From Leptospira biflexa serovar Patoc strain 'Patoc 1 (Paris)' (GTDB lineage Bacteria; Spirochaetota; Leptospiria; Leptospirales; Leptospiraceae): a stretch of 64,000 nucleotides of DNA. Of the stretch, positions 1 to 8,778 are shown piece after piece (the first letter of the stretch is position 1; each line of letters opens with the position of its first letter). The position numbers and the translations under genes are program-made. The stretch is from positions 3,421,001 through 3,485,000 of the forward strand of contig NC_010602.1 in the NCBI RefSeq assembly GCF_000017685.1. Reading direction: 5' to 3'. The notes under the pieces were generated by a model, which had not been told where the DNA came from, did not search any database, and saw nothing but the letters and a program-made list of their open reading frames with translations.

Positions 1-483
1 TGTTCCACAGACTTCGCAAGAATCTCCGTATTGGTCTTTGGCACCACATTTTGGACAGGTCCCTTTGATGAATCTGTCAGGCAAAAACATTTTGTCATGT
101 TCGCAATACGACTGTTCTATGTTACGAGCAACGATATGTCCGTTTTTTTTAAGAGTTAGGTAAATGGATTCGGAAAACTTTTTGTTCTCTTCCGAATTGG
201 TTGTGTAATAATTATCATACTCAACGCCAAAGGATGTCAGATCTTTGTAATGTTCTTTTTGAACTTCCTCAATCATGGACTCAGGAGTTTTCCCTGCTTT
301 TTTAGCAGCGATCATGATGGGGGTTCCGTGTGTATCATCCGCACAGAAAAAATAACATTCATTTCCAATCAACTTTTGGAAGCGTACCCAAATGTCAGTT
401 TGGACCGCTTCCAATATATGGCCTAAATGGATAGAGCCGTTTGCATAAGGCAAAGCACTTGTAACTAAAATGTGTTTCGACAT
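1..483 (-). CDS. metG: Methionyl-tRNA synthetase, N-terminal part (cut by window start)
   Basis: Translating the minus strand gives 161 in-frame residues starting [20 protein letters not shown]. This is the opening of class I methionyl-tRNA synthetase, with the HIGH-type motif HLGH near residue 20 followed by a region typical of the catalytic fold. The visible part ends in the zinc-binding connective insertion, with CPKCG and CEVCG pairs spaced like the MetG1 zinc knuckle. The enzyme charges tRNA-Met in the cytoplasm. The stop codon lies outside the window, so the KMSKS motif and anticodon domain cannot be checked. The gene is transcribed away from the TerB-like gene, with a gap of about 75 bases that must hold both promoters. 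Confidence 0.95.
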   Translation of the reverse strand, partial: MSKHILVTSALPYANGSIHLGHILEAVQTDIWVRFQKLIGNECYFFCADDTHGTPIMIAAKKAGKTPESMIEEVQKEHYKDLTSFGVEYDNYYTTNSEENKKFSESIYLTLKKNGHIVARNIEQSYCEHDKMFLPDRFIKGTCPKCGAKDQYGDSCEVCGT

Positions 484-558
484 AGATTAATTCCAGTTTC
501 CCAATGGGATTTTCCAATTCAGCCTATTTTTGAGAAAAATCAAGAAAAGAGAGAAAAA

Positions 559-1095
559 ATGAAGTTGAAGGAAGTGAGAGAACCCATAAACTTCCTGTTT
601 GTTATGGCTAAGAAAATCGTTCAAAATTTGAAACAAGTTAAGGGAAATAAAAAGAGTCACCCGGATACCATTCACAAAACCCTCGATATCGAAAGTGACC
701 TCCATATTGAATACGCAAAAGTCCTTTTGAGTTTGTGGTCTTATGCATGTAATGCAGACGGGCAGTTCAAAAAAAAGGAAGGGGAAATTGTAGGAGAACT
801 CGTCAATGTTCTATTTGAACCCGATTGTTTACTCAGTGGCTTTCAGGCCCAAAAAAAACAAGTCCTAGACATCCTTTCCAAAACTTTTGACAACCCACTA
901 CCGATGAAAACCATTTCCAAGGTTGTGGCAGACAGTGATGAGTATGCACTGAATTTTTTTGAAGATGCAGTTTGTATTGTCGCCTCTGACGGTTCCTTAA
1001 ACCAAGCTGAGATACAATTTTTAGAGGACTTAGCCAAAGAATTCAAAATTAGTCCAATGGACAAAGTAAGAGTCGAAAAAAAATACCTTGCTTAA
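559..1095 (+). CDS. TerB-like (tellurite-resistance B fold) cytoplasmic protein
   Basis: A soluble protein of 178 residues, mostly helical. Two segments fit the TerB/DjlA-like all-helical domain: an acidic turn NADGQFKKKEGEIV in the first half and ASDGSLNQAEIQFLEDLA in the second, both of the 'DG-x5-E' type that binds metal in TerB relatives. I chose the ATG preceded by an AAGAGAG purine run. A longer reading from an upstream ATG would overlap the metG start and adds a non-conserved leader, and an ATG 15 codons downstream has no ribosome site. The stop overlaps the start of the next gene, so the two are probably translated together. The function is unknown; TerB domains are found in envelope-stress and membrane-associated modules. 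Confidence 0.7.
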   Translation: MKLKEVREPINFLFVMAKKIVQNLKQVKGNKKSHPDTIHKTLDIESDLHIEYAKVLLSLWSYACNADGQFKKKEGEIVGELVNVLFEPDCLLSGFQAQKKQVLDILSKTFDNPLPMKTISKVVADSDEYALNFFEDAVCIVASDGSLNQAEIQFLEDLAKEFKISPMDKVRVEKKYLA

Positions 1096-3781
1096 GATTG
1101 TTTTCATCCTATCCCTATTTGTTGTTTCGATCACTTCCATTGGTGCAAGGCCAGGGATGGGGAATTCTTATCGATCTTCCAGCTCGAGTTCAAGTAGTAG
1201 TAGTCGATCATCCTACTCAAGTTACAAACCTTCTGCCTCTAGTTCCTCCACATCAAAATCCTCTAGTGCAACAAGTTCTTATTCAACTCGTAGCGCTCCC
1301 GAGCCAACTTCCTATTTTGAATCAACAAACCATCAAATCTTGGTTCAGTTTTTTGCTGATGGGAGTGCTGAAGTAAAAGAAAACTTTCGTATCAAAAAAG
1401 ACCAATCTAAAATCGGAATCAGAAGGTCTTCTTTCTTAATTCATAGAGAATCCGAGATCTCAGATTTGAGAGTTTCTCCAGATTCATTATTATCTTCGCA
1501 TAACTCGGGTATCATTACGATTTTTTGGCCGAATAGTGATCCAAATCCAGAAATGGACATCAGCCTAAATTACCGGATCCAAGAAGCTTATTTTCGTTTA
1601 GGTGGACTTTCTCTTATCAACTGGCGATTCTCGAAAACAAGTCATTCTTCCACTCCATTTGTTTTGGATTTACAATGGGAACCAAATTCCTTCTCGAACG
1701 AATTCAGGATCCAAGAAGAAATTTTTAATTCTTCGTTCTCCGAATATGAAAGAAAGGACATTCCCGTTCCAACAAGCGAGAAACAATTCCAATACCATCA
1801 GTCTGGCAATGTGGAAAGTAATGGGCTCGTGATCACTGATGTCCTGAATTGGGAGAAAGAAGCTAATCAAATCTCCAAAAACAATTCAAGTTCTGAATCA
1901 CCGAATCACACATATACCTTACATCAAACAGTGACACTTAAAGACAATGGAGTTCATTTTTACCAATCAAAGATCCAAATTTCAAAGGAGAATCCAAATC
2001 TTGACTCCTTACAGATTCAGCTGGGATTACAACAGTTTCGCGAATTTGGAGAATCTTTTTGGAATCAAATTTGGACACCAGCTTATCAGATTTCTTATGC
2101 ATTTGAAGGAGTTTCCACCTATTTTTGGCATTTGTTCAATGTAACCTTATCTGATGGCATAGACCAACCAAACAACCAACGCATTTATGAATTTGCATTC
2201 AAAACAATGGGGGAAGTTTCCAATCGGATGGAACAAGGAATCGAACGATGGGTTCGCATCACAAGTTTGGAAAAAAGGGATCAGTTACTTTTGCAGAGAT
2301 TTGCATTACGAGTGTTAAGCGAATCAAAAATGGATCCTTCCCAAACAAAAATGGAAATCATTGTAAAAGATTGTGACTTTTGTTCAGATACTCTAGACAA
2401 TTCCTCGTTAATCATACCAATACAACCCAAATGGGAAGAAGATGGATTTTTCTTGGAATGGAGCCATCCGATTCCACCAAACTATACGTTGTATCTAAGG
2501 ATGACCGAAACAAACAAACACATTACCTACAATCCAATTCTCATCTATTATGCTGTATTGAGTGCATTCCTGCACTCACCAGGCTCAGGCAATCATTTAG
2601 GGCATCTTACCGTGATTGGATTAATCTCCTTCTGTCTATTGGTCACTGGATTTATATCATTCAACCGAAAACAAACAAAGAAATCTGAAAAACAGGTTTT
2701 CCAATCTATCTTATCCAAAATCCAAAACGAGGACCCAAGTTTTGATTTCAAACAATTCAAAGAAAAGGTAATCTTTATCACAGAAACGACTGTTTCTGCT
2801 TGGGATAAGGGAAATATGGAACCTGCTCGAAATTTCATTTCTGCGGCTGTTTTCCAAAGGTTTTCGATCCAATTACACTTAATGAATTCAATTGATGGTG
2901 AAGTCAATCGGATGAAAGATTTCCAAGTTGTATCTGTCCAAATCATTGGTTCAGAGATCGAATCAGAATATTTTACCTTACATTTAAAGTTAAAATGTAA
3001 AACCAAAGACAAAACTTTTCCCAAACAGACTTCCGAATTGGAAATTCAAAACCAATTGAATCACGTATCTTCGATTACCTATGAAGAAATTCACTCGTAC
3101 ACTCGAAAGTTAGGGACAAAAACCAAACCAAAAATTGACCTGATGCACAAACTTTGTCCAAGTTGTGGAGCCTCGCCAAAATTTTCTCATACAACCAATC
3201 GATGCGAATATTGCGGAGGAATTTTTAATTCAGGTGAAGCAGATTGGGTTCTAACGGAAATTACACAGACTGTTGAATGGGAATCAGTGAAGGATCCAAA
3301 AGTAAAGTCTTTACCAATTGGAATTGCAAAACAATTGTTAGAAGATAGGGCTTCTTCAGTTTTTTGGAAATACCTCCATTTTTTATCCATTCCCAATAGC
3401 CAAATTTTACACAGAGAATCTCTGGAAACATCATACGATCAATTAGGGAGACCAGGAAATGAACCAATGCATTCACCTGTTGTCGGATCCTGTCATTTGA
3501 TAGAGTATAAACATGATTCAAACCCACATCAAATGACATGCGAAATTCGTTGGAGTGTTGCTAGAAAAAAAGGATTGGTTCCAGAGCACCGCAGATCTCG
3601 CATTACTTTTGTTCTACCGTCGGAGAGGCCAAAATCTCTAGGATTTTCTGAAGTTTCGTGCAGTAACTGTGGTGCTCCCTTACCAGAAATTGATGCAAAC
3701 AATTGTAGTTATTGTCAAAAACCAATTCCTGAAAAAGTATCAGATTGGTTATTTGCATCGATCAATAAAATATCTTTATAA
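1088..3781 (+). CDS. Large exported Ser-rich protein with a membrane segment, Tim44-like domain and two zinc ribbons
   Basis: 897 residues from a TTG start that overlaps the TerB-like stop. Residues 1-21 look like a signal peptide and 27-70 are almost pure serine. Residues about 80-490 begin with a strand-rich stretch (QILVQFFADGSAEVKENFRI) that recalls the DUF2207 exported domain. One membrane helix lies at about 505-525. The part after it (about 537-675), with the block NMEPARNFISAAVFQRF, resembles the Tim44-like domain. Two C4 zinc ribbons follow, CPSCG...CEYCG near 690-712 and CSNCG...CSYCQ near 857-876. The likely topology is an external N-terminal domain and a cytoplasmic zinc-ribbon tail. 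No substrate is suggested. A weak ribosome site at the TTG fits translational coupling to the gene before it. Confidence 0.75.
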   Translation: MLKIVFILSLFVVSITSIGARPGMGNSYRSSSSSSSSSSRSSYSSYKPSASSSSTSKSSSATSSYSTRSAPEPTSYFESTNHQILVQFFADGSAEVKENFRIKKDQSKIGIRRSSFLIHRESEISDLRVSPDSLLSSHNSGIITIFWPNSDPNPEMDISLNYRIQEAYFRLGGLSLINWRFSKTSHSSTPFVLDLQWEPNSFSNEFRIQEEIFNSSFSEYERKDIPVPTSEKQFQYHQSGNVESNGLVITDVLNWEKEANQISKNNSSSESPNHTYTLHQTVTLKDNGVHFYQSKIQISKENPNLDSLQIQLGLQQFREFGESFWNQIWTPAYQISYAFEGVSTYFWHLFNVTLSDGIDQPNNQRIYEFAFKTMGEVSNRMEQGIERWVRITSLEKRDQLLLQRFALRVLSESKMDPSQTKMEIIVKDCDFCSDTLDNSSLIIPIQPKWEEDGFFLEWSHPIPPNYTLYLRMTETNKHITYNPILIYYAVLSAFLHSPGSGNHLGHLTVIGLISFCLLVTGFISFNRKQTKKSEKQVFQSILSKIQNEDPSFDFKQFKEKVIFITETTVSAWDKGNMEPARNFISAAVFQRFSIQLHLMNSIDGEVNRMKDFQVVSVQIIGSEIESEYFTLHLKLKCKTKDKTFPKQTSELEIQNQLNHVSSITYEEIHSYTRKLGTKTKPKIDLMHKLCPSCGASPKFSHTTNRCEYCGGIFNSGEADWVLTEITQTVEWESVKDPKVKSLPIGIAKQLLEDRASSVFWKYLHFLSIPNSQILHRESLETSYDQLGRPGNEPMHSPVVGSCHLIEYKHDSNPHQMTCEIRWSVARKKGLVPEHRRSRITFVLPSERPKSLGFSEVSCSNCGAPLPEIDANNCSYCQKPIPEKVSDWLFASINKISL

Positions 3782-3786
3782 GTTTT

Positions 3787-4494
3787 TTATCTGGGTTTTG
3801 TATAACAAATCCAATGCCTATCGGATATGATTTCCAAATTGAGTTTATGGCTCATCCGAATCGTAACAATCATATCAGCCACCTCTTCCAATCGAAACGC
3901 TGCCATTAAACTATTATAAAAATCTGTTTTTAAAATTTCAGATTCATTTTTCGCATAACGCTCTACTAGTTGATTTACTTCAACGGTTGAGTTGGGTCTT
4001 AATAAATCGGATATAAAGATAAAACTATCGTCATCTATAGACCTTTGTATGGCTGCCCAAAACTCATATGGATTGTGTGTATGATGAAGAAGTGAATTGG
4101 AAAAAACTAATTCATAACTGGATTCGGGAACAAAGCCTTGAATGAGTTCGTTTTTAAAAATCATTTTATTGTTTCTTTTTTCACCAACGAATGTAGAAAG
4201 ACGCTTCTTACAATAATCTAACATTGAATTGGATCCATCAAGAAAGGTAAAATTGGAATTAGGAAATAGGGTGACTAGTCTATTCGACATATCACCAGGA
4301 CCACATCCTAAATCCAAAACTGATCGTGGTGAAAATTTGAGAGGAAGTCTGTTTTGAAACTGTTTGATGATCATCGAATGCGCCGATTCAAAATCCGCAT
4401 TTGCATACGATTTTACCTGATTCGTATCTTCCATGAGCTCAGGCTCTGGAATTCGAACCAGAGATTGCAGGTTAGTTTGTTCCCATCGATTCAT
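3787..4494 (-). CDS. Class I SAM-dependent methyltransferase
   Basis: 235 residues with a Rossmann methyltransferase core. The SAM-binding motif I, VLDLGCGPG, lies at residues 59-67. An acidic strand end (FTFLDGSNSML) sits at the place that holds the SAM ribose, and a motif-IV-like stretch, LVFSNSLLHHTHNPYEF, follows. The double histidine resembles UbiE/biotin-BioC type small-molecule methyltransferases, but the substrate cannot be named. The gene converges with the Tim44-like gene, with only six bases between their stops, and its start is a few bases from the lipoprotein gene on the other strand. It therefore appears to be a single-gene unit. Confidence 0.8.
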   Translation of the reverse strand: MNRWEQTNLQSLVRIPEPELMEDTNQVKSYANADFESAHSMIIKQFQNRLPLKFSPRSVLDLGCGPGDMSNRLVTLFPNSNFTFLDGSNSMLDYCKKRLSTFVGEKRNNKMIFKNELIQGFVPESSYELVFSNSLLHHTHNPYEFWAAIQRSIDDDSFIFISDLLRPNSTVEVNQLVERYAKNESEILKTDFYNSLMAAFRLEEVADMIVTIRMSHKLNLEIISDRHWICYTKPR

Positions 4495-4517
4495 ATTGTT
4501 ACGAGGTTTACTTTTCT

Positions 4518-4991
4518 ATGAAACAAATCATTCTTTCCATTCTTTTCTTTGTCCTTCTGACAAATTGTATGCTAACCGAAGGATTGGGAATCCCCACTTA
4601 TGGAGCTGTCAAAGGCAGTGAAGCAAAAGAAAGGATATCCGATGCCATATTAGTTGCAGAAGGAACAGCATCTTCTTTTTGGTTGGCCCAGTCTGGTATG
4701 AAAGGAGGACAAGGCCCAATCTCTCCCCTCCTCCTTGTGAATGGATTTTTAGCGAAAATACTCTACACTTTTGTTTCCACTATCGAAGACAACGATTCCT
4801 TTCTGGAATCATCTGTTCTACAGTGTGAATCCGACATTCAAACAAAAGGTGCTTTAGTTTTAGGAAGTATTTATGATGGTCTAACAACTGTTGGGGGAGT
4901 AACACGTGATGCCCTACTATTACTTGAGTTTGCATCCTGCGATTTAGAAAAAACAGGAAAAATCATTACCATCGAACCAATTTCATTTTGA
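4518..4991 (+). CDS. Small leptospiral lipoprotein
   Basis: 157 residues with a hydrophobic signal peptide ending in LLTNC (C17), a spirochaetal lipobox. The mature part is small, with a glycine-rich centre and two further cysteines. The pattern (GSEAKERISDAILVAEG, then a repeated GxxxxG region) resembles the paralogous TIGR04452-type lipoproteins of Leptospira. That assignment is from memory of the family, not a search. The stop is followed by the ribosome site of the beta-lactamase-like gene, so the two form an operon that probably continues into the START-domain gene. The role is unknown. Confidence 0.75.
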   Translation: MKQIILSILFFVLLTNCMLTEGLGIPTYGAVKGSEAKERISDAILVAEGTASSFWLAQSGMKGGQGPISPLLLVNGFLAKILYTFVSTIEDNDSFLESSVLQCESDIQTKGALVLGSIYDGLTTVGGVTRDALLLLEFASCDLEKTGKIITIEPISF

Positions 4992-5002
4992 AAGGAAATT
5001 AT

Positions 5003-6259
5003 ATGAAAAATAAAACATTTACATTATTTGTTTTCGCAAGTTTATCCTTATTCTTAATTGAATGCCAAAAATCAGTTCAAACTGATAAAGATACCCAAGC
5101 CACCTTGATTGCAGGAATCTTTGGATCCTGTTTTAGTTTGGATTCTTGTTTTGACCAGTATACCAAATCGACGGATGAAGGTGCCAGTTTCCAGGTGTTT
5201 GACCAAGATGGTTCACGGATTTATGCAAGGCAGTCTGTACTTGATTTTAATACCTACAAACCAATTGCATCAGGTTCCAAATGGGTGACTGCCATCACAG
5301 CAATGAGGGTCATTGATTGTAACACAAATAGTGCTATATATGCACAATGCGGAACAGTGACTACAGGGACTTGTAATAACGGTGCCGTTGGCGGTGCCAT
5401 TTCGTTGTCTCGCACGACGGCCCAAGTACTTGGATGGACAGGCACGTATGCTAATGTCACCTTACGTCAGTTATTGTCATTTACTTCCGGACTAAATGCA
5501 GGTGGAAGTAGTGGAGCGGGGCAAGCAAGTTGTATTTCAACACTTCCAGTGGGGGCAAGTTCAACAGAAAAAGATAGTTGTGTGAATAATATCAGAGACC
5601 AATCTACTGGCACTCCTGGAGCATTGTACCAATACAATTCCAATCATATGGCAGTCGCACAACGAATGTTAGAAGTGTCATGTAACAAAACATGGGATAC
5701 TTTATTTTCTCAACTCATCGTCACTCCTCTAGGTTGGGATGCTAGCCAAGCAATCTGGCGAGGAAATTCGAGAGGGGGAACCGATACCGATGGAAGTTTA
5801 TCCGGTGCTTATGGACTCTCCATATCTCCAGAACATTACGCAAGGATGTTAAATGCACTTCTTACGAATGGTACTGCTAAAAATTCAGTAGGTGCAAACA
5901 TAACCAATTTTCTTTCCACAACATCGGTGACAGAAATTTTGGCAGACCAGTACAATGGAGCAAAAATTGGTTATTCACAATTTTCAGCTTTTGGTTACCG
6001 TTGGCAATATGGACTTGGAAACTGGAGGTTTTGCACTGTGACTGATGTCCCTGCGGAATGTGATCGAGATTTGATCTCCCATAGCATTGGGATCAATGGA
6101 TTTTATCCATGGCTCGATAAAAATCGGAATTATATGGCAATCCTTGCTGTGAATAATATCGGAAGAAAAAATGGATTGAGTTTGTTACCAGCTTCTTCAA
6201 CCTCATTATTCTTTGCAGAAACTGTAAGACCGCTCATACATTCGCAAATAGGTAGGTAA
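5003..6259 (+). CDS. Serine beta-lactamase-fold hydrolase, lipoprotein
   Basis: 418 residues. The start is the ATG after AAAGGAAA, not the TTG five codons upstream. A signal peptide ends at FLIEC (C21), so the protein is probably lipid-anchored. The beta-lactamase/DD-peptidase (PF00144-like) active site is visible: the nucleophile motif S-G-S-K at about residues 90-93, a YNSN block near 211 in the place of the Tyr-x-Asn motif, and HSIGINGFYPW near 359 in the place of the KTG/HTG motif. The spacing fits class C-like esterases and 6-aminohexanoate-dimer hydrolase relatives rather than true beta-lactamases. The YNSN form differs slightly from the usual YSN. It could be an esterase or peptidase; resistance should not be assumed. 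Confidence 0.8.
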   Translation: MKNKTFTLFVFASLSLFLIECQKSVQTDKDTQATLIAGIFGSCFSLDSCFDQYTKSTDEGASFQVFDQDGSRIYARQSVLDFNTYKPIASGSKWVTAITAMRVIDCNTNSAIYAQCGTVTTGTCNNGAVGGAISLSRTTAQVLGWTGTYANVTLRQLLSFTSGLNAGGSSGAGQASCISTLPVGASSTEKDSCVNNIRDQSTGTPGALYQYNSNHMAVAQRMLEVSCNKTWDTLFSQLIVTPLGWDASQAIWRGNSRGGTDTDGSLSGAYGLSISPEHYARMLNALLTNGTAKNSVGANITNFLSTTSVTEILADQYNGAKIGYSQFSAFGYRWQYGLGNWRFCTVTDVPAECDRDLISHSIGINGFYPWLDKNRNYMAILAVNNIGRKNGLSLLPASSTSLFFAETVRPLIHSQIGR

Positions 6260-6261
6260 CC

Positions 6262-6945
6262 ATGATCCAAAAACAGACACTCTTTCCATTCCTCTTGGGA
6301 TGTTTTTTATTCGTAAACGTCCTTCCACTCATTGCCCAATCGCCAGAGTGGTCGGAATCAAAACGGAAAAAAGGAATCCAAATTCTCACAAGGCCAGTAC
6401 CAGGTTCCAACATTGAAGAGTTTTTGGGCAAAACGGAAGTGGAAGCTTCTATCTCACAAATCATTGCTTTGCTAGTAGACCCACAATCTTGTAAAAATTT
6501 GTACCACCAATGCAAAGAACTTACTGTAATTTCTGGATCAGAGAAAAAATCATCTGTGTATTTACGAAATGGTGCACCTTGGCCGGTGAACGACCGTGAT
6601 GTGATCATGGATAGAAGTTTTGAACAGAATGACAAAACTCTGACAACAACCATGAAGATGAAACGATTGGATTCCAATGCAAAAGGATCGCCATCTGGTG
6701 TCACTCGTATGCCTGGATTTGAAGGCTATTGGAAACTCATTCCACTTGCGAATGGTAAAATCAAGATTGAATACCAAGCGCATTTTGAACCAGGTGGTTC
6801 TGTTCCACAATCTGTGATCAATTTGGTTTTAACTGACACTCCTTATGAAACTTTGTTAAACTTAAAATCTTTAGTAGAACAAGGAAAACACAAAGAAGCG
6901 AAGTATGATTGGATCAAGGAGCCGAATCACACTCCTTCCAATTAA
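6262..6945 (+). CDS. START-domain (lipid-transfer fold) exported protein
   Basis: 227 residues starting two bases after the previous stop, with AGGTAGG as ribosome site. Residues 1-25 form a cleavable signal peptide (…PLIAQS). The rest matches the START fold: an opening ILTRPVPGSNIEEFLGKTEV, a central WPVNDRDVIMDRSF strand pair and a C-terminal helix. START proteins bind a hydrophobic ligand in a cavity, so a periplasmic lipid or isoprenoid carrier is reasonable, but the ligand is unknown. It is the third gene of an envelope operon with the small lipoprotein and the serine hydrolase. A stem (TATCAATG...CATTGATA, 6963-6993) lies just downstream but lacks a T run. Confidence 0.82.
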   Translation: MIQKQTLFPFLLGCFLFVNVLPLIAQSPEWSESKRKKGIQILTRPVPGSNIEEFLGKTEVEASISQIIALLVDPQSCKNLYHQCKELTVISGSEKKSSVYLRNGAPWPVNDRDVIMDRSFEQNDKTLTTTMKMKRLDSNAKGSPSGVTRMPGFEGYWKLIPLANGKIKIEYQAHFEPGGSVPQSVINLVLTDTPYETLLNLKSLVEQGKHKEAKYDWIKEPNHTPSN

Positions 6946-7083
6946 TCGAATTCATTGACTCTTATCAATGTTTGGTTGTCCATTCCATTGATAGGAGTTA
7001 CTGCCTAAAATTCTCAGATTTTATACTTAGTATATTTGTGAGGATCAATCGATCAAAAAAGTTCTTCTATCACCTAGTATATG

Positions 7084-7713
7084 TTACAAGGATGTTCGAA
7101 ATCCATAGGATACAAAATTAGATCCACAATTGGGGTCGGGCGGACAGTACAATCCAAAAATCCCTGACCGATGGTGGATCCTTAAAAATACCTCTGTTTT
7201 ACGTTCGAAAGGCAAATAGGAGCTCACTTCCACCATCATATAGTTTAAAAGTGCTCTGGATTCAATCGCATCTTTTTGCAGTCCACTTTCCAAATAATAT
7301 CCTTTCGCTTTATTTTCTAATTTTGGATTCTCTGAGGCAAAGGACATTCCTTCGCCGAGTGATACGCTGAATGGTGAATCATAAATTCGATCAATTTTAA
7401 CGATATAAAATGCATTTGTTTCCCAATGGTTCATTTCTCCAAAATGTTTTGTGGCATTGGCTTCCCACAAAAAATCAAACCATCGGATTCGGTAATCAAA
7501 CGGCCGACTCACACCGATGGTACCGATGTAGGATTCTTTATAGTCAGTTTTTTGACGAAAAACGATGGGGATCAAATCGGTGGTTGTAAAGATCCCTCCA
7601 TACAAAACAACACTCCAATTTTCTTTTGGTAGGGAGACCGAACGAAGCCCTTGTGAGGGGGAGATCAAAATGCAAACATATGCGATGAAGACAGAGTAAA
7701 TTTTATATTTCAT
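7084..7713 (-). CDS. Exported beta-rich protein, possibly PagL-like lipid A deacylase
   Basis: 209 residues with a signal peptide (to about residue 22) and then alternating aromatic/charged strands, as in a small outer-membrane barrel ending in VSYGFRTSL. Near the C-terminus the stretch LRIHHRSGIFGLY followed by GSNFVSYGFR has the layout of the acyloxyacyl-hydrolase/PagL family, where His-x-Ser is part of the active site. Here an H-R-S is present. This is a motif-level resemblance only. If it is right, the protein would trim 3-O acyl chains from lipid A in the outer membrane. It is otherwise a hypothetical outer-membrane protein. The gene stands alone, and its upstream region is shared with nothing obvious. 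Confidence 0.6.
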   Translation of the reverse strand: MKYKIYSVFIAYVCILISPSQGLRSVSLPKENWSVVLYGGIFTTTDLIPIVFRQKTDYKESYIGTIGVSRPFDYRIRWFDFLWEANATKHFGEMNHWETNAFYIVKIDRIYDSPFSVSLGEGMSFASENPKLENKAKGYYLESGLQKDAIESRALLNYMMVEVSSYLPFERKTEVFLRIHHRSGIFGLYCPPDPNCGSNFVSYGFRTSL

Positions 7714-7782
7714 TCAAGATGGTTACAATAAAATATTTTGATGTGAATACAATGGATTCATAAGATTACTTCTAAACACCAA

Positions 7783-8565
7783 CTATGGTTGGAACCAGTC
7801 CTGATTACGTTTTTCCCATTCAGTCAGTTGCAAATGAATGGTTTCATAATTCTGTAACAATAATCTCTTTAGGAATGTTTCGTATTCTTTACAATTTTTT
7901 TGATAGGACTGTTCCGTTGATTCTCGTAACTTGGAAGGTTTTTCTTGGATACAATACTTTTGCAAATGAGAAGGATACCTGTTAGAATTGAGGATGGGTG
8001 CAACGATACTCGATCCAGTTCCAATGTAAAACGGCATGGGAGCCCAAATCGTTTCCTTCGTTCTTAAAAATGAAATTCGATGGAGATTGGTTTCCCCCGA
8101 TGTCCAAACGAGTTCTGCTTCCGTTTCCATGGTTCCATAATACAACATCGTCAATGCCAATAAACTAATACCAATACTCGTGAAAGGTCTTTGGCTTTCA
8201 TTTCGAATGACAAGAGTTAAGTTGTCAATATTGGTCAATTCAAACCCACGATCCCATCTCGGAAGTTCGTTGGGGTTTTGAGGTTTTTGTTTTTGAATTT
8301 TGGGTGATTGGTTTGGATCAGGTGGTGGCATTGGTACCGTTGATAGATCGGCAATATTGACTTGGTCTTCTAATAAAACAGCGGGAGGTACAGGAAAAAC
8401 TTCAGGAAATACTTTGGCAAGGATGGGATCGGTTGTTGTCCATCGGATGGAGATGGTTTTGTTTTTGGAAAGTTTCGCTTCCGAACTAAGTTCAGGCATA
8501 GGAGTTTTACAAGAAAAGTTCAAAACAAACAAAATAAAAACAGAATATACAAGTTGAAACTTCAT
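7783..8565 (-). CDS. Hypothetical lipoprotein
   Basis: 260 residues. I start at the methionine that opens a clean signal peptide, MKFQLVYSVFILFVLNFSC, with the lipidated cysteine at 19. The longer reading begins 15 codons earlier with a sequence unlike a signal. Residues about 75-100 are proline-rich and strongly polar (PMPPPDPNQSP...), suggesting a flexible linker. A hydrophobic patch at about 135-150 (SIGISLLALTMLYYG) could be buried or a second membrane contact. I recognise no domain. The gene is followed in the same direction by the PagL-like gene after about 70 bases and may share its transcript. Confidence 0.7.
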   Translation of the reverse strand: MKFQLVYSVFILFVLNFSCKTPMPELSSEAKLSKNKTISIRWTTTDPILAKVFPEVFPVPPAVLLEDQVNIADLSTVPMPPPDPNQSPKIQKQKPQNPNELPRWDRGFELTNIDNLTLVIRNESQRPFTSIGISLLALTMLYYGTMETEAELVWTSGETNLHRISFLRTKETIWAPMPFYIGTGSSIVAPILNSNRYPSHLQKYCIQEKPSKLRESTEQSYQKNCKEYETFLKRLLLQNYETIHLQLTEWEKRNQDWFQP

Positions 8566-8654
8566 ATAACAGAGATAAGATCTCGGACAATAGTTTAGAC
8601 TCATGTTCATTTGATGGAAAGCACAATATCAATTTGGAATTCGGATAGAAACAT

Positions 8655-8677
8655 AAAAAAAGCCTGATTTCTCAGGC
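8655..8677 (-). terminator. Intrinsic terminator of the long acyl-CoA dehydrogenase gene
   Basis: Read on the minus strand, GCCTGA-GAAA-TCAGGC forms a perfect six-pair stem with a GNRA loop, followed directly by seven T residues. It lies about 100 bases after the dehydrogenase stop, which is the right direction and distance. Confidence 0.88.
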
Positions 8678-8731
8678 CTTCTTGCAGTTTGTGTCATTTG
8701 ATTCATTACAGAATGACATCGTTTGGATTGG

Positions 8732-8767
8732 ATCTTTACCGAAAGAGTTTCTCCCATCGGTAAAGAT
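8732..8767. repeat. 11-bp inverted repeat in the 3' untranslated region
   Basis: ATCTTTACCGA and TCGGTAAAGAT are perfect 11-base arms around a 14-base loop, just downstream of the acyl-CoA dehydrogenase stop and before its terminator. On the plus strand the right arm runs into six T residues, so it could stop plus-strand transcription. On the minus strand it would be a stable 3' UTR hairpin ahead of the true terminator. Confidence 0.7.
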
Positions 8768-8778
8768 TTTTTGTGATC

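Noticed and set aside
2593..3024. 143-codon frame antisense to the Tim44-like gene
   Set aside because: Covers the helix and domain region of a continuous gene on the other strand and lacks any start context.
5003..6259. Beta-lactam resistance gene
   Set aside because: The Ser-x-x-Lys fold is shared by many esterases and peptidases; the YNSN and HSIG motifs do not match a true beta-lactamase.
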